DNA of 64,000 nt from Sphingomonas hankookensis (GTDB lineage Bacteria; Pseudomonadota; Alphaproteobacteria; Sphingomonadales; Sphingomonadaceae): assembly GCF_001619955.1 (NCBI RefSeq), contig NZ_LQQO01000011.1, forward strand, positions 62,001 to 126,000. The letters run 5' to 3'. Below, in pieces: positions 8,619-19,679 of the stretch; position 1 is the first letter of the stretch; the number at the start of each line of letters is the position of its first letter. Position numbers and translations under genes: made by a program. The notes below the pieces were generated by a model. The model did not search any database and was not told where the DNA came from. It was given only the letters and a program-made list of their open reading frames with translations.

Positions 8619-9556
8619 CAGATGAAGCGGAACTGGCGGGCGATCGCGGCGTCGAGCATCGCATTCTCCCGGATGAAGGCATTCAGATATTCATGCAGGC
8701 CGCTGACGATGACCTCGTGTGCGCGGGTCTTCTGCATCCGGGCGAGGCGTGCGCGGGCCATGCGGTCGGCCTCGCCCTGGAAGCCGGTACGCTTGCCGAG
8801 CATGTTCAGCATCTCGACCGTTTCGTCGACGCACGCGGCGAGGCTGCGCGGCACTTCGCCACGTGACAGCAGCAGTTCGATGACGTTCGCGGGCTTCAGC
8901 CCCTCGCTGTACAGCCAGCGATAGGCGGTGACGGCCGAAACCGTCTGCAGGATCGTGGTCCACTGGTCGCGGTCGATCGCGCCACCGATCCGCTCGCCTT
9001 CGGGCAGCAGCAGGTGATATTTGACGTCGATCAGCCGCGCGGTGTTGTCGGCGCGTTCGATTGCGGCACCCAGCTGGACGAACCACGTCGCCTCGTTCTT
9101 CATCATGCGCTGGACCGCGCCTTCGAAGCCGCGCGCCTCCGCCTTGATCGCCTCGACCAGGTTGAGGATATCCTCGCCCTCCTCGCCACGCGGTGAGTTG
9201 AAGACGATCCACGCGCGGTTGATCGCCGTCCATGCGTCGCGGGTCAGCGCGGTGCGCACCGCCTTCGCATTGTTGCGCGCCGCGTCGAGGCACCACAGAA
9301 TCGACCCGGCATGGCTGCGGTCGCAGGTCAGGAAGCGGGCGACCGAGGCCTGCCCGACCGCCTGCCCGGTCGCGGCAAAGCTGTCTTCGGTATAGCTGAC
9401 CGCCAGCGCGCTGGCCCAGGCGGCGTCGCCCGCCGGGCGCGACGACAGCGCGTCGAGCCGCACCGTTGCCTCAACCAGCCGTGCGAGGAAATCGGCGCGT
9501 TCGACATAGCGGCCCAGCCAGTAGAGGGAGGCGGCGGTGCGCGACAGCATCGCCAT
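8618..9556 (-). CDS. Alpha-E domain protein
   Basis: All-helical protein of 312 residues. The start MAMLSRTAASLYWLGRYVER and the blocks RADFLARLVEATVRLDAL and RADNTARLIDVKYHLLLP are characteristic of the alpha-E (DUF403) family. The biochemical role is not established. In comparative genomics the family is consistently linked to circularly permuted ATP-grasp ligases and transglutaminase-like proteins, and has been proposed to act in synthesis or tagging of a peptide. Here it is the middle gene, one base after the ATP-grasp stop and overlapping the transglutaminase-like start, so the three are translated from one mRNA. Confidence 0.92.
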   Translation of the reverse strand: MAMLSRTAASLYWLGRYVERADFLARLVEATVRLDALSSRPAGDAAWASALAVSYTEDSFAATGQAVGQASVARFLTCDRSHAGSILWCLDAARNNAKAVRTALTRDAWTAINRAWIVFNSPRGEEGEDILNLVEAIKAEARGFEGAVQRMMKNEATWFVQLGAAIERADNTARLIDVKYHLLLPEGERIGGAIDRDQWTTILQTVSAVTAYRWLYSEGLKPANVIELLLSRGEVPRSLAACVDETVEMLNMLGKRTGFQGEADRMARARLARMQKTRAHEVIVSGLHEYLNAFIRENAMLDAAIARQFRFI

Positions 9557-9557
9557 T

Positions 9558-11051
9558 TCAGCGCCCCCCCTGCGACTGGGTCATGCCGCCCATCGATTGC
9601 GCCTGCACCTGCGACTGCACCGGACCATCGTCCATGAGCACGAAACTGTCCTTGGTCCCGCCGCCCTGGCTCGAATTGACGACCAGCGACCCTTCCTTCA
9701 GCGCAACGCGGGTCAGCCCGCCCGGCACGACCTGTACCGTCTCCGCACCGGTCAGCACGAATGGGCGGAAATCGACGTGACGCGGGGCGAGGCCAGCGTC
9801 GGTCAGGGTGGGCACGGTCGACAGCGCCAGCGTCGGCTGCGCGATATAACGCTGCGGTTCGGCGATCAGCGCGCGGCGGAAATCCTCGATCTCTTGTTTG
9901 GACGCAGTCGGCCCGACCAGCATGCCGTAGCCGCCCGACCCGTCGACCAGCTTCACCACCACCTCGTCCAGATGGTCGAGGACGTATTTGAGCGCATCCG
10001 GCTCCCGGCAGCGCCATGTCTCGACATTGGGGAGCAAAGGCTCGCTCTCCGCATAAAAGCGGACGATCTCGGGCATATAGCTGTAGATCGCCTTGTCGTC
10101 GGCGATGCCGTTGCCCGGCGCATTGACCAGCGCGACATTGCCCGCGCGATAGGCGGCGATCAGGCCGGGTACCCCCAACAGCGATTCCGGCCGGAAAACC
10201 ACCGGATCGATGAAGTCGTCGTCGATCCGGCGATAGATGACATCGACCCGCACCCGCCCGGCAATGGTCTGCATCCATACCACGTCGTCATCGACCAGCA
10301 GGTCGGCCGGCTCGACCAGTTCGACACCCATCGAATCGGCCAGGAAGCTGTGTTCGTAATAGGCCGAATTGAAATGGCCCGGCGTCAGCACGACGCAGGT
10401 CGGATGCGCCCCCGCCCCGGGCGGAGCGACGGAACGCATCGTCTCCAGCAGCTTGTCGGGATAGCTGTCCACCGCCGCCACGCGGAAATTGCGGAACAGT
10501 TCGGGGCACAGCCGGATCATCGCCTCGCGATTTTCCAGCATGTACGACACGCCCGACGGGGTGCGGGCATTGTCCTCCAGCACGAAGAACTCGTCCGGCC
10601 CGGTGCGGACCAGATCGATGCCGCAGATATGCGCCCAGACACCGTGCGGCGGACGGATGCCGGCGATTTCGGGGCGGAACTGCGCGTTGCCGAAGATCAG
10701 GTCGGGCGGCAGCACCCCGGCCTTCAGAATGCGGCGTTCGCCATAAATGTCGTCGAGGAACGCATTGATCGCCTGCGTCCGCTGGATCAGCCCCTTGGAC
10801 AGGCGTGCCCATTCGTCGGCCATGAACACGCGCGGCACGATGTCGAACGGGATGATCCGCTCCGCCGCCTCGCTATCGCCATACACGGCAAAGGTGATGC
10901 CCAGCTGGCGAAAGGTCGCTTCGGCGGATTGCAGGCGGCGTTTCAACTCATGGGGCGGCACCTCGCGCATCCACCGTGCCAGTGCCGCAAGGTCGGCGCG
11001 CGGATCGTCCGGCCCGCCTTGTCCCCAGATTTCGTCGAACGCTTGCCCCAT
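9558..11051 (-). CDS. Circularly permuted type 2 ATP-grasp protein
   Basis: Protein of 497 residues of the circularly permuted ATP-grasp family (DUF404/DUF407 type), predicted to form amide bonds using ATP. Visible family blocks include FDEIWGQGGPDDPRADLAAL near the N-terminus, RIIPFDIVPRVFMADEW, DLVRTGPDEFFVLEDNARTP, VVLTPGHFNSAYYEHSFLAD, GNVALVNAPGNGIADDKAIY and VVKLVDGSGGYGMLVGP. The C-terminus (GGTKDSFVLMDDG) is also typical. It is the first gene of the operon with alpha-E and transglutaminase-like proteins. The natural substrate is not known for this family. No proteasome-like Anbu peptidase gene, often found with such operons, is present nearby. Confidence 0.94.
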   Translation of the reverse strand: MGQAFDEIWGQGGPDDPRADLAALARWMREVPPHELKRRLQSAEATFRQLGITFAVYGDSEAAERIIPFDIVPRVFMADEWARLSKGLIQRTQAINAFLDDIYGERRILKAGVLPPDLIFGNAQFRPEIAGIRPPHGVWAHICGIDLVRTGPDEFFVLEDNARTPSGVSYMLENREAMIRLCPELFRNFRVAAVDSYPDKLLETMRSVAPPGAGAHPTCVVLTPGHFNSAYYEHSFLADSMGVELVEPADLLVDDDVVWMQTIAGRVRVDVIYRRIDDDFIDPVVFRPESLLGVPGLIAAYRAGNVALVNAPGNGIADDKAIYSYMPEIVRFYAESEPLLPNVETWRCREPDALKYVLDHLDEVVVKLVDGSGGYGMLVGPTASKQEIEDFRRALIAEPQRYIAQPTLALSTVPTLTDAGLAPRHVDFRPFVLTGAETVQVVPGGLTRVALKEGSLVVNSSQGGGTKDSFVLMDDGPVQSQVQAQSMGGMTQSQGGR

Positions 11052-11130
11052 TCAACCCCCAACGCCGCCTGACGGATTATGCTCCGCATGCTGCGCTGCG
11101 AAATCGGTGCTGGCAAGCGGGTTTGGCGGC

Positions 11131-13146
11131 TCAGGATACCAGTTCGGTCAGCGTCGCCGGCGTAAGTACTTGCGGCAGCACGCGTGCCTCTCCGCTGCCC
11201 GGCGCATAATAAAGATATAGCGGCACGCCGGCACGGTTATGCGCCTCGATAAAACGGCCCAGCGCTGGGTCGCCATCGGTCCAATCGCCGACCAGCACCT
11301 TTACGCCACCCTTGCCGAACGCCTCCGCCACCGCGCGAGTCTCGATTGCGGCGCGTTCGTTGACCTTGCAGGTCAGGCACCAGTCCGCGGTGAAATAGGC
11401 GAAGACCGGTTTGCCCTCTGCGCGCAGCGCCGCCAACCGTGCCTCGCTGAACGGTTCGGCGCCGGCGATCCCGGTAGTCGCAGCGCCGGCCGGCGGTGCG
11501 CGCTGCACCAGCGCGGCACTCGCCACCGCCAGCACCAGTGCGGCGATCCCCGGCCTCCATGCCCGATCGCGCCCGCGCAGCTGTCGCCGCCCGGTCCACC
11601 ACAGTCCCAGCCCGGCGAGCAGCAGTGCCCCCAGCCCCATTGCCATCCCGTCGACCCCGGACTGCCGCCCCAATATCCATGCCAGCGCCAGCGCGGTCAG
11701 GAACATCGGCACCGACAGCGCTTTCCGGAACGCGTCCATCCACGCGCCGGGCTTAGGCAGGCGCCGCCGCAGCGCCGGAACGAAGCCCAGCAACAGAAAC
11801 GGCAGTGCAAGACCGAAGCCCAGCCCGGCAAACACCGCCATCGCCGCGACCGGCGGAAGGACCAGCGCCGATCCCAGCGCGGCACCCATGAACGGGCCGG
11901 TACAGGGAGTGGCAACGAACGCCGCGAGTGCCCCGGTGGCGAACGCCCCGCCCCGCCCGCTGCGGTTGCCGACCTGTGGCGTAGGCAGTTCGAACAGCCC
12001 GGCGAGGTTCAGCGCGATGCCGCCGGTCAGCACCAGCAACAGCAATACGACGCGCGGATCGGTCAGCTGGAACGCCCATCCCGCCGCCACGCCCGCCGCA
12101 CGGATCGCGAGCAATATGCCGCCCAATGCCATGCAGGTGACGACCGCTCCAGCGGTATAGGCAACACCCTCCGCCCGCGCATGGACCGCGGACTCGCCCG
12201 AACGGGCCAAGCTCAACGCCTTGAGGCTCAGGATCGGAAAGACGCACGGCATGATGTTGAGCAGCAGTCCGCCGAGCAGCGCCCCGGCAAAGGCGATCAG
12301 CACGGTGCGGATCGGTGCCGGTTCGGCCGCTGCCGCCACCGTGCCGGGGGTCGCGCGGATCGCGAAGCCCTTCCCCGGACCGGTCGCGAGCACGCCTTCG
12401 ATCGCAGCCGACTTGCCCGTAGCCTTCGTTTCGATAACGAGGGCGTCGCCGTCGCGCGCGATCTTTTGCGGCGCATCGTAATCGACCGCGCTCTCGGTGA
12501 GCGGGAAGAAATAGGGATCGCCGATCGCCTGCGACGCCGGAAACGGCACGCGTAGCCTCAGGGTGTCGCCAGCCTGGAACAGTGCGGGCGATCCTAGCGG
12601 CCGGGGCAGCGCGCGCCGCCAGCCATCGAAATCGGCGCGACGCTCCGGGTTGATCGCGCCGTCACCAATCGTCAGTTCGGTGGCGAGCTCCGCCTTTTCC
12701 GGTACGCAGATTTCGCGGGTGCAGACCAGATAGTCGATCGACAGCCGCACCGGCACGATGGTGCCCTTCGCCAGCCCGGCGGGCAGTTGCAGCTCGGTCA
12801 GGATGGTCCAGGGTCGCTCATAGACATAGTTCATGATGCCCGCGACGGTCAGCCGCTCGGGCACCGGATAGCGCAAGGGACCGACGCTGGCACCCGCCGG
12901 CAATGTCCAGTCGAGCTGCGGCTGGGTGCCGACCGCGCCGGGATTCTGCCAGTAACCGTGCCATCCCGCATCGGGCATCGATACCAGCGCCAGCGCAACG
13001 CGCGATCCCGCCGCCGGGGCGTCGCTCTCCGCTACGATCCGCATCTGGACATGCCGCTGTCCCGGCACCTGTGCCGCCACCGGCAACACGCCCAGAAATG
13101 CGAAAAGGATCAGGACGAGTCGCCACAGCGTTCTTGCCGGTGTCAT
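11131..13146 (-). CDS. DsbD/ScsB-type thiol:disulfide interchange protein
   Basis: Inner-membrane reductase of 671 residues that carries electrons from cytoplasmic thioredoxin to periplasmic disulfides. It has a signal peptide (LVLILFAFLGVLPVAAQ), an N-terminal periplasmic DsbD-like domain with the cysteine pair LVCTREICVPE, and a central CcdA-like membrane domain starting LLGGLLLNIMPCVFPILSLK with its second redox Cys in FVATPCTGPFMGA. The C-terminal thioredoxin-like domain has the active site ADWCLTCKVNE. All three redox centres are intact. The divergent neighbour is a PhoK-like phosphatase gene about 53 bases away, an exported metalloenzyme that may share regulatory DNA but not function. 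Confidence 0.92.
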   Translation of the reverse strand: MTPARTLWRLVLILFAFLGVLPVAAQVPGQRHVQMRIVAESDAPAAGSRVALALVSMPDAGWHGYWQNPGAVGTQPQLDWTLPAGASVGPLRYPVPERLTVAGIMNYVYERPWTILTELQLPAGLAKGTIVPVRLSIDYLVCTREICVPEKAELATELTIGDGAINPERRADFDGWRRALPRPLGSPALFQAGDTLRLRVPFPASQAIGDPYFFPLTESAVDYDAPQKIARDGDALVIETKATGKSAAIEGVLATGPGKGFAIRATPGTVAAAAEPAPIRTVLIAFAGALLGGLLLNIMPCVFPILSLKALSLARSGESAVHARAEGVAYTAGAVVTCMALGGILLAIRAAGVAAGWAFQLTDPRVVLLLLVLTGGIALNLAGLFELPTPQVGNRSGRGGAFATGALAAFVATPCTGPFMGAALGSALVLPPVAAMAVFAGLGFGLALPFLLLGFVPALRRRLPKPGAWMDAFRKALSVPMFLTALALAWILGRQSGVDGMAMGLGALLLAGLGLWWTGRRQLRGRDRAWRPGIAALVLAVASAALVQRAPPAGAATTGIAGAEPFSEARLAALRAEGKPVFAYFTADWCLTCKVNERAAIETRAVAEAFGKGGVKVLVGDWTDGDPALGRFIEAHNRAGVPLYLYYAPGSGEARVLPQVLTPATLTELVS

Positions 13147-13199
13147 GTACGCCGGGTAGCGAAGTTTCGGGACGGATGCACCGTCCGCGGAGTTCCTTG

Positions 13200-14870
13200 A
13201 TGCGTTTCCTGACCCTCGCTGCGCTACTGCTTGGCACCGCCGTCCCCGCTCTGGCGCAGACCGCCGCGCCGGCCCCTGCCCCGGCCGCCGTACCGGTGCC
13301 GCCGACCTATCCGGCGACGCCGCCCAAGCTGATCGTCGCGATCTCGGTCGATCAATTCTCCGCCGACCTGTTCGCGGAATATCGCGCGCGCTTCACCGGC
13401 GGGTTCGTGCGGATGATGCAGGGCGCGGTGTTCCCCTCCGGCTATCAGAGCCATGCCGCGACCGAGACCTGCCCCGGCCATTCGACGATCCTGACCGGAT
13501 CGCGCCCGTCGCGCACCGGCATCATCGCCAATGACTGGATCGACCAGCGCGGCAACAACCGCCCCGATCACAAGGTCTATTGTGCAGAGGACGAGCGCGT
13601 CCCCGGCTCGACCTTCAAGGACTATACCGTGTCCGACGTGCACCTGATGGTGCCCACGCTGGGCGAGCGGATGAAGGCCGCCGATCCGCGCACCCGCGTC
13701 GTATCGGTCGCGGGCAAGGACCGCGCGGCGGTGATGATGGGCGGGCACAAGGTCGACGAGCTGTGGTGGTTCGGCAAGGACGGCTTCACCAGCTATGCCG
13801 GTCGCACGATGCCGCCGGTCGTCGCACGTGCCAACGCAGCGGTCGCGAAGCAGATCGCCACCTCGCAAGGCCCGATGACGCTGCCGACCTTCTGCCAGCC
13901 GCTCGCCCGCGCCGTTGCGGTCGCGGGCAAGACGATCGGCACCGGCCGGTTCGAACGCGCCGCCGGCGACGTGAACAATTTCCGCCGCTCGCCCGAATAT
14001 GACGCCGCCGTCCTCGCACTTGCCGCCGGGCTGATCCAGGACATGAAGCTGGGTCGGGGGCCGCAGACCGACATCATCTCGATCGGCGCGTCGGCCACCG
14101 ACTATGTCGGGCACGGCTATGGCACCGAAGGCAGCGAGATGTGCCTGCAGCTGACCTCGCTCGACCAGAGCCTCGGCGAGTTCTTCAAGGTGCTCGACGC
14201 GACGGGTGTCGACTATCAGGTTGTGCTGACCGCCGACCATGGCGGCAGCGACGCCAGCGAACGCCATGCGCACCACGCGATTCCCGACGCCGTGCGGCAG
14301 GACGGCGAGCTGACCGTCGAGGGCATCGGCAAGGCGATCGGGCAGAAGCTTGGCATCGCCGGCCCCATCCTGTTCGGCGGGGTCAATGGCGATGTGTGGT
14401 ACGACATCAAGCTCACCCCGGCGCAGAAGGCGGCGGTCGAGCGCGAGGCGATCGCGATGTTCATGGCGCATCCGCAGACCCAGGCGGTCTTTACTCGCGC
14501 GCAGATCATGGCAACGACGGTGCCGAACACCCCGCCCGAAACCTGGACGCTGGTCGAGCGCGCCCGCGCGTCCTTCTATCCGCCGCGCTCGGGCGACCTG
14601 CTGGTGGCGATGAAGCCGCGCGTGCTGACGCTGCCGCATCCGGTTGTCGGCAGTGCGGTGGCGACGCATGGCAGCTTCTGGGACTATGACCGGCGCGTGC
14701 CGATCCTGTTCTGGCGCAAGGGCGCCGGCGGGTTCGAGGAGCCGTTCGGTGTCGAGACGGTCGATATCCTGCCGACGCTGGCAGCCACCATCGGGCTGAA
14801 CGTGCCGAAGGGAGAAATCGACGGCCGCTGCCTGGACCTGAACCCCGGCGAAGGGTCGACCTGCCGCTGA
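13200..14870 (+). CDS. phoK: PhoK/PafA-like secreted alkaline phosphatase
   Basis: Periplasmic or secreted phosphomonoesterase of the alkaline phosphatase superfamily, closest in layout to Sphingomonas PhoK (SPAP). The start at 13200 gives a clear signal peptide (MRFLTLAALLLGTAVPALAQ) and 556 residues, near the PhoK length. Metal and catalytic motifs are in place: Asp51 in AISVDQFSAD, the nucleophile Thr90 in HAATETCPGHSTILTG, SATDYVGHGYGTEG, TADHGGSDASE, and the final His in ATHGSFWDYD. A longer frame upstream lies antisense to dsbD and is rejected. A strong hairpin follows the gene. The symbol is by resemblance. Confidence 0.88.
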   Translation: MRFLTLAALLLGTAVPALAQTAAPAPAPAAVPVPPTYPATPPKLIVAISVDQFSADLFAEYRARFTGGFVRMMQGAVFPSGYQSHAATETCPGHSTILTGSRPSRTGIIANDWIDQRGNNRPDHKVYCAEDERVPGSTFKDYTVSDVHLMVPTLGERMKAADPRTRVVSVAGKDRAAVMMGGHKVDELWWFGKDGFTSYAGRTMPPVVARANAAVAKQIATSQGPMTLPTFCQPLARAVAVAGKTIGTGRFERAAGDVNNFRRSPEYDAAVLALAAGLIQDMKLGRGPQTDIISIGASATDYVGHGYGTEGSEMCLQLTSLDQSLGEFFKVLDATGVDYQVVLTADHGGSDASERHAHHAIPDAVRQDGELTVEGIGKAIGQKLGIAGPILFGGVNGDVWYDIKLTPAQKAAVEREAIAMFMAHPQTQAVFTRAQIMATTVPNTPPETWTLVERARASFYPPRSGDLLVAMKPRVLTLPHPVVGSAVATHGSFWDYDRRVPILFWRKGAGGFEEPFGVETVDILPTLAATIGLNVPKGEIDGRCLDLNPGEGSTCR

Positions 14871-14910
14871 TCCGACCGTTCGGTTCGAGCAGCTTCGAGC
14901 CTGTCGAGAA

Positions 14911-14941
14911 GCGTCCGTCGAGAACTCCGCTCGACGGACGC
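14911..14941. terminator. Hairpin between convergent phoK-like and hydrolase genes
   Basis: A perfect 12-bp stem, GCGTCCGTCGAG paired with CTCGACGGACGC, with a 7-base loop. There is no T-run, so this is terminator-like rather than a classic intrinsic terminator. It lies in the short gap between two convergent genes. Confidence 0.6.
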
Positions 14942-14947
14942 GCCCAC

Positions 14948-16177
14948 TCACGGCAACCGCAGCATCGCGGTCGCCGCCGCTCCCGGATCGGCCCGCTCCT
15001 CCAGCGAGCGGACGATCGCGGCGGCCGTACGCGGCAGCTTGCCTTGGAACGCCACGCGACCGTTGACGCTCACCCGCACCGGCCGGTCGAGATCGACCAG
15101 CCGGTCCGACAGACGCAGCACCAGCCCCGCCGGGACCGCGCCGTCGATGGTGATCGCCTGCCCCTCGACCCGCGCATCGATCCGGTCGCCCGCTTTGGGC
15201 GCGGCGCCGTCAGGCAGGTGCAGCCAGTAGAACCGCTTATGGGTCACATCGTCCTGCACCCAGACGACTCGCTTCGGCCACGGATTGCGGACGAATTGCG
15301 CCATCCACGGCAGGGCTTCCGCGTCCTTGCGGTTCATCCAGTGCGGCAGGCCGGGATAGATGCGGGTCATCGACACATAGCCGCCCGGATCGGCAGCGTG
15401 CAGCTTCGCCAACTCCACACTCTTTTCCGCCGCGATCCGGTTGCGGTCATAGGCGGCGTCCGCCCCGCCCATGAAGATGCCGAACGGCAGGTTGCGTAAC
15501 CCCGCCACCCCCGCCTCGTTCGGATGGCCCGCCATCATCGATGCCGCCGCAAAGCGATCCGCCATCCGCGGCGCCAGTTGCCACACGCCATCGCCACCGG
15601 CCGAATAGCCGAGCAGATAGACCCGATCCGGATCGACGCCGTTGATCGCGACCTGCGCGTCGATAAGCCGCTGAAAGAGCGGATCGATATGCGCCTCGTG
15701 CCACAAATTCCACGTATCGGTCGGTGCGCGCGGCGCGAGGTAGATGCCCTCGGCCGGTTCGTAGAGCCGAATCTGGTTGCGCCATTGCTGGTCGTTGACC
15801 GCCGGCGCGGCATTGCCGCCGCCATGCATCGAAATCCACAGGCTGCGCTTGCCATGGGGAGCGCTGCCGAACTGACGGCTTTCCCAGCGCAGCGTCTCGT
15901 CGCCCAGCGTGATCGCCTTCGCCGCCATCGCCGCCCGATAGTCGCCTGTCACCCGCCGCATCCGTGCCACCGCCAACAATTCGAGCGCCACATCCGCCTC
16001 TGCCTTCGACAATGGCCGACGAAGCACCGCGGCATCGCTCCGCCGCACCGCATCCGGCTGCATCGTCCAATTTGCCAGGTCGTTCAAAGTGCGCACGGGC
16101 GGCGACCGTCGGGGCGCGGCAAGCGTCGGCATGGCCGACAGCGTCAGAAGTGCAGCGAGCGTAAAACGGCTTTTCAT
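14948..16177 (-). CDS. Secreted alpha/beta hydrolase (polyhydroxybutyrate-depolymerase/esterase-like)
   Basis: Exported hydrolase of 409 residues. The start at 16177 gives the signal peptide MKSRFTLAALLTLSAMPTLA; upstream in-frame codons are not conserved-looking. The core carries an oxyanion-type loop SLWISMHGGGNAAPAV, the nucleophile elbow LLGYSAGGDG (GxSxG) and a likely catalytic His in GLPHWMNRKD. The C-terminal domain (RFYWLHLPDGAAPKAGDRID onward) is a beta-rich region that also occurs in PHB-depolymerase-like esterases. Substrate is not evident. It converges with the phosphatase gene and is followed in the same direction by a beta-helix protein gene upstream. Confidence 0.82.
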   Translation of the reverse strand: MKSRFTLAALLTLSAMPTLAAPRRSPPVRTLNDLANWTMQPDAVRRSDAAVLRRPLSKAEADVALELLAVARMRRVTGDYRAAMAAKAITLGDETLRWESRQFGSAPHGKRSLWISMHGGGNAAPAVNDQQWRNQIRLYEPAEGIYLAPRAPTDTWNLWHEAHIDPLFQRLIDAQVAINGVDPDRVYLLGYSAGGDGVWQLAPRMADRFAAASMMAGHPNEAGVAGLRNLPFGIFMGGADAAYDRNRIAAEKSVELAKLHAADPGGYVSMTRIYPGLPHWMNRKDAEALPWMAQFVRNPWPKRVVWVQDDVTHKRFYWLHLPDGAAPKAGDRIDARVEGQAITIDGAVPAGLVLRLSDRLVDLDRPVRVSVNGRVAFQGKLPRTAAAIVRSLEERADPGAAATAMLRLP

Positions 16178-16246
16178 GGATACACGACTATCGCGTATTT
16201 CCGTTCGACCGAAGGGGAAAGCGTGGCCGGCTAACAATCGCCTGCG

Positions 16247-17188
16247 TTACCGCGTCTCGAACTTGCGAACCCCCGGTCCCAGCCGGTTCGCGCCGACCGC
16301 AACGCCGTCGCCGGTATAGTCGGCGACGAACGCCGGACTCTTGTCCATGCCGGGCGCCAGCCGTGCGTCGTTATCCTCGATGCGCAGCCCGCGCGCCGGG
16401 AAAGTGTGCTTCTCCGCACCGACGACGATGAAGCCGGTCCAGTTCTCCTTCGCCTTGCCCTGAACGAAGGTGTTGCGTGCGATCACTCCGGTCGCGCCTT
16501 CGGGCAGGTCGATCATATAGTTGGTCTTGTTGCCACGACTGTCGTCGAAGCTGGAGTCAGTGATGTCGATGCGGGGCGCGCGGATCTTCACATAATGGCC
16601 GCCGGTGCCGCGTTCGAAGCGCGACCGGGTGATGGTGATCGAGCCGTTGTTGCCGAGATATACCGAATGCGAACAGTCGGTCGTCTCGTCGCACTGGCCG
16701 AGCCCGGCAAAGGTCGAGCGGTCGATGACGATGCGCTGCCGCCCGTCCGGATTGCCGCCCAATATCCCTTCCTGGCTGTCGAGGAAGGTCGAATTGGTCA
16801 CGGTCAGGTCGCCGATCTCGGTACGGATGCCCGCGCCATTGCCATCGGGCACGCGGATGCGACGGAACACGATTCCGTCGACGGTCGAGCGCCGTCCGCG
16901 CAGGACGAAGGTCGCCTTTTCCTCGCACGCCCCGCCGTCGAAGATGACCGTGCCGGGCGTACGCGCGCGAAAGGTGATGTCGCCGCCGGTCTGCACCGTG
17001 CAGTCGCGATAGGTCCCAGGCGCAATCAGGATGGTCGCGGTGCCGTCGCGCACCGCCGTCACCGCCGCATCGATCGTCGCGAACCCCTCGCCGGTCTGTT
17101 CGATCACGAACGGGGCGGTGCGCTGCTGCGCCGGCAGCGGAGCCGCCAGCAGCACCAGCGCGAAGGGCAGGAAGTGGCGAACGTGCAT
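16247..17188 (-). CDS. Secreted right-handed parallel beta-helix protein
   Basis: Protein of 313 residues from ATG 17188, with signal peptide MHVRHFLPFALVLLAAPLPA. The body consists of short repeating beta-coils (LTVTNSTFLDSQEGILGG, SITITRSRFERGTGGHY, IDITDSSFDDSRGNKTNYM), the pattern of a pectate-lyase-like solenoid. The N-terminal part (FATIDAAVTAVRDGTATILI) is the usual cap that starts the helix. No polysaccharide-lyase catalytic set was recognised, so enzymatic activity is uncertain. It precedes the secreted hydrolase on the same strand with a 69-base gap and may be co-expressed. Confidence 0.82.
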   Translation of the reverse strand: MHVRHFLPFALVLLAAPLPAQQRTAPFVIEQTGEGFATIDAAVTAVRDGTATILIAPGTYRDCTVQTGGDITFRARTPGTVIFDGGACEEKATFVLRGRRSTVDGIVFRRIRVPDGNGAGIRTEIGDLTVTNSTFLDSQEGILGGNPDGRQRIVIDRSTFAGLGQCDETTDCSHSVYLGNNGSITITRSRFERGTGGHYVKIRAPRIDITDSSFDDSRGNKTNYMIDLPEGATGVIARNTFVQGKAKENWTGFIVVGAEKHTFPARGLRIEDNDARLAPGMDKSPAFVADYTGDGVAVGANRLGPGVRKFETR

Positions 17189-17276
17189 CGGCCGGTCCTC
17201 TATCGGTTCGGCCCATGCCATGCGCCAGCAAAGCCCTGCGCGAAAGAGGGCAAAACCGTCCCGGCGCGGTACGCGC

Positions 17277-17555
17277 TCAGACGTTCAGCCGCGCGCGCAT
17301 TTCCTTGCCGGGCTTGAAATAGGGCACGCGCTTGGCATCGACCTCGACCGCTTCGCCGGTGCGCGGGTTGCGGCCGGTACGGGCATCGCGCGCGCGGGTC
17401 GAAAAGGCGCCGAAGCCGCGCAGTTCGACACGACCGCCTTCACGCAGCTGTTCGGTGATCGCATCGAAAAAGGTCGCGACGATCCGTTCGACATCCCGCA
17501 CCGGCAATTCGGAATTTTCCTGGGCCAGTTGCTGAACCAGTTCCGATCGGATCAT
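17277..17555 (-). CDS. ihfB: Integration host factor subunit beta
   Basis: DNA-bending HU/IHF-family protein acting as a heterodimer with IhfA in transcription, replication and recombination. The start at 17555 gives [20 protein letters not shown] and 92 residues. The family signature [27 protein letters not shown] includes the conserved Pro at the tip of the DNA-intercalating arm, followed by [11 protein letters not shown]. It sits downstream of rpsA on the same strand, the classical proteobacterial order. A GTG five codons earlier is possible but less likely. Confidence 0.95.
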   Translation of the reverse strand: MIRSELVQQLAQENSELPVRDVERIVATFFDAITEQLREGGRVELRGFGAFSTRARDARTGRNPRTGEAVEVDAKRVPYFKPGKEMRARLNV

Positions 17556-17727
17556 CTTTTCCCCCACCAAATCAAAACCATGTCGCGGAACGGTTCGATC
17601 CGGACATTGGGTTGCACTAACCTATGTTGATCGTTCCTCACAATCCGCCTTTCGAATGAACGCAAAAACGGGGCGCTCCAAACTGGAGCACCCCGTCCCT
17701 GTTTCCACCGATCGGCGGACGAAAGGC

Positions 17728-19431
<1,704 letters not shown>

Positions 19432-19679
19432 AAAGAACGTGGTTCCTAAACTTCAATGTTTCCGGCCGGCCGGTTGGTTCCGGCGGTCTTTGACCGGGAT
19501 TGCCCCGTGCGCCGAATGCGACACGCAGCATCCGGCGATCATGTCGTCACGAAAGGCATGACCCGGCTGTGCGGAAAGGGCGCGTACGCCCGGCCTTCGC
19601 GAGTCTGTGCTCGTCGAACCGGCGCGCCATACGCCTTTTGAGGGTAGCGCGCAACGGTTGGCGAGGCGGAAGAAGGATT
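19432..19679. other. Non-coding leader/promoter region upstream of rpsA
   Basis: No convincing gene here. Short open frames on both strands lack Shine-Dalgarno sequences and family resemblance. The 5' leader and promoter of rpsA should lie here. A GC-rich stretch at about 19460-19500 (CCGGCCGGCCGG and neighbours) could fold. I see no clear sigma-70 hexamers. Confidence 0.5.

Noticed and set aside
9537..11072. Plus-strand open frame opposite the ATP-grasp gene
   Set aside because: Its composition is that of a complementary frame and the minus strand carries all conserved ATP-grasp motifs.
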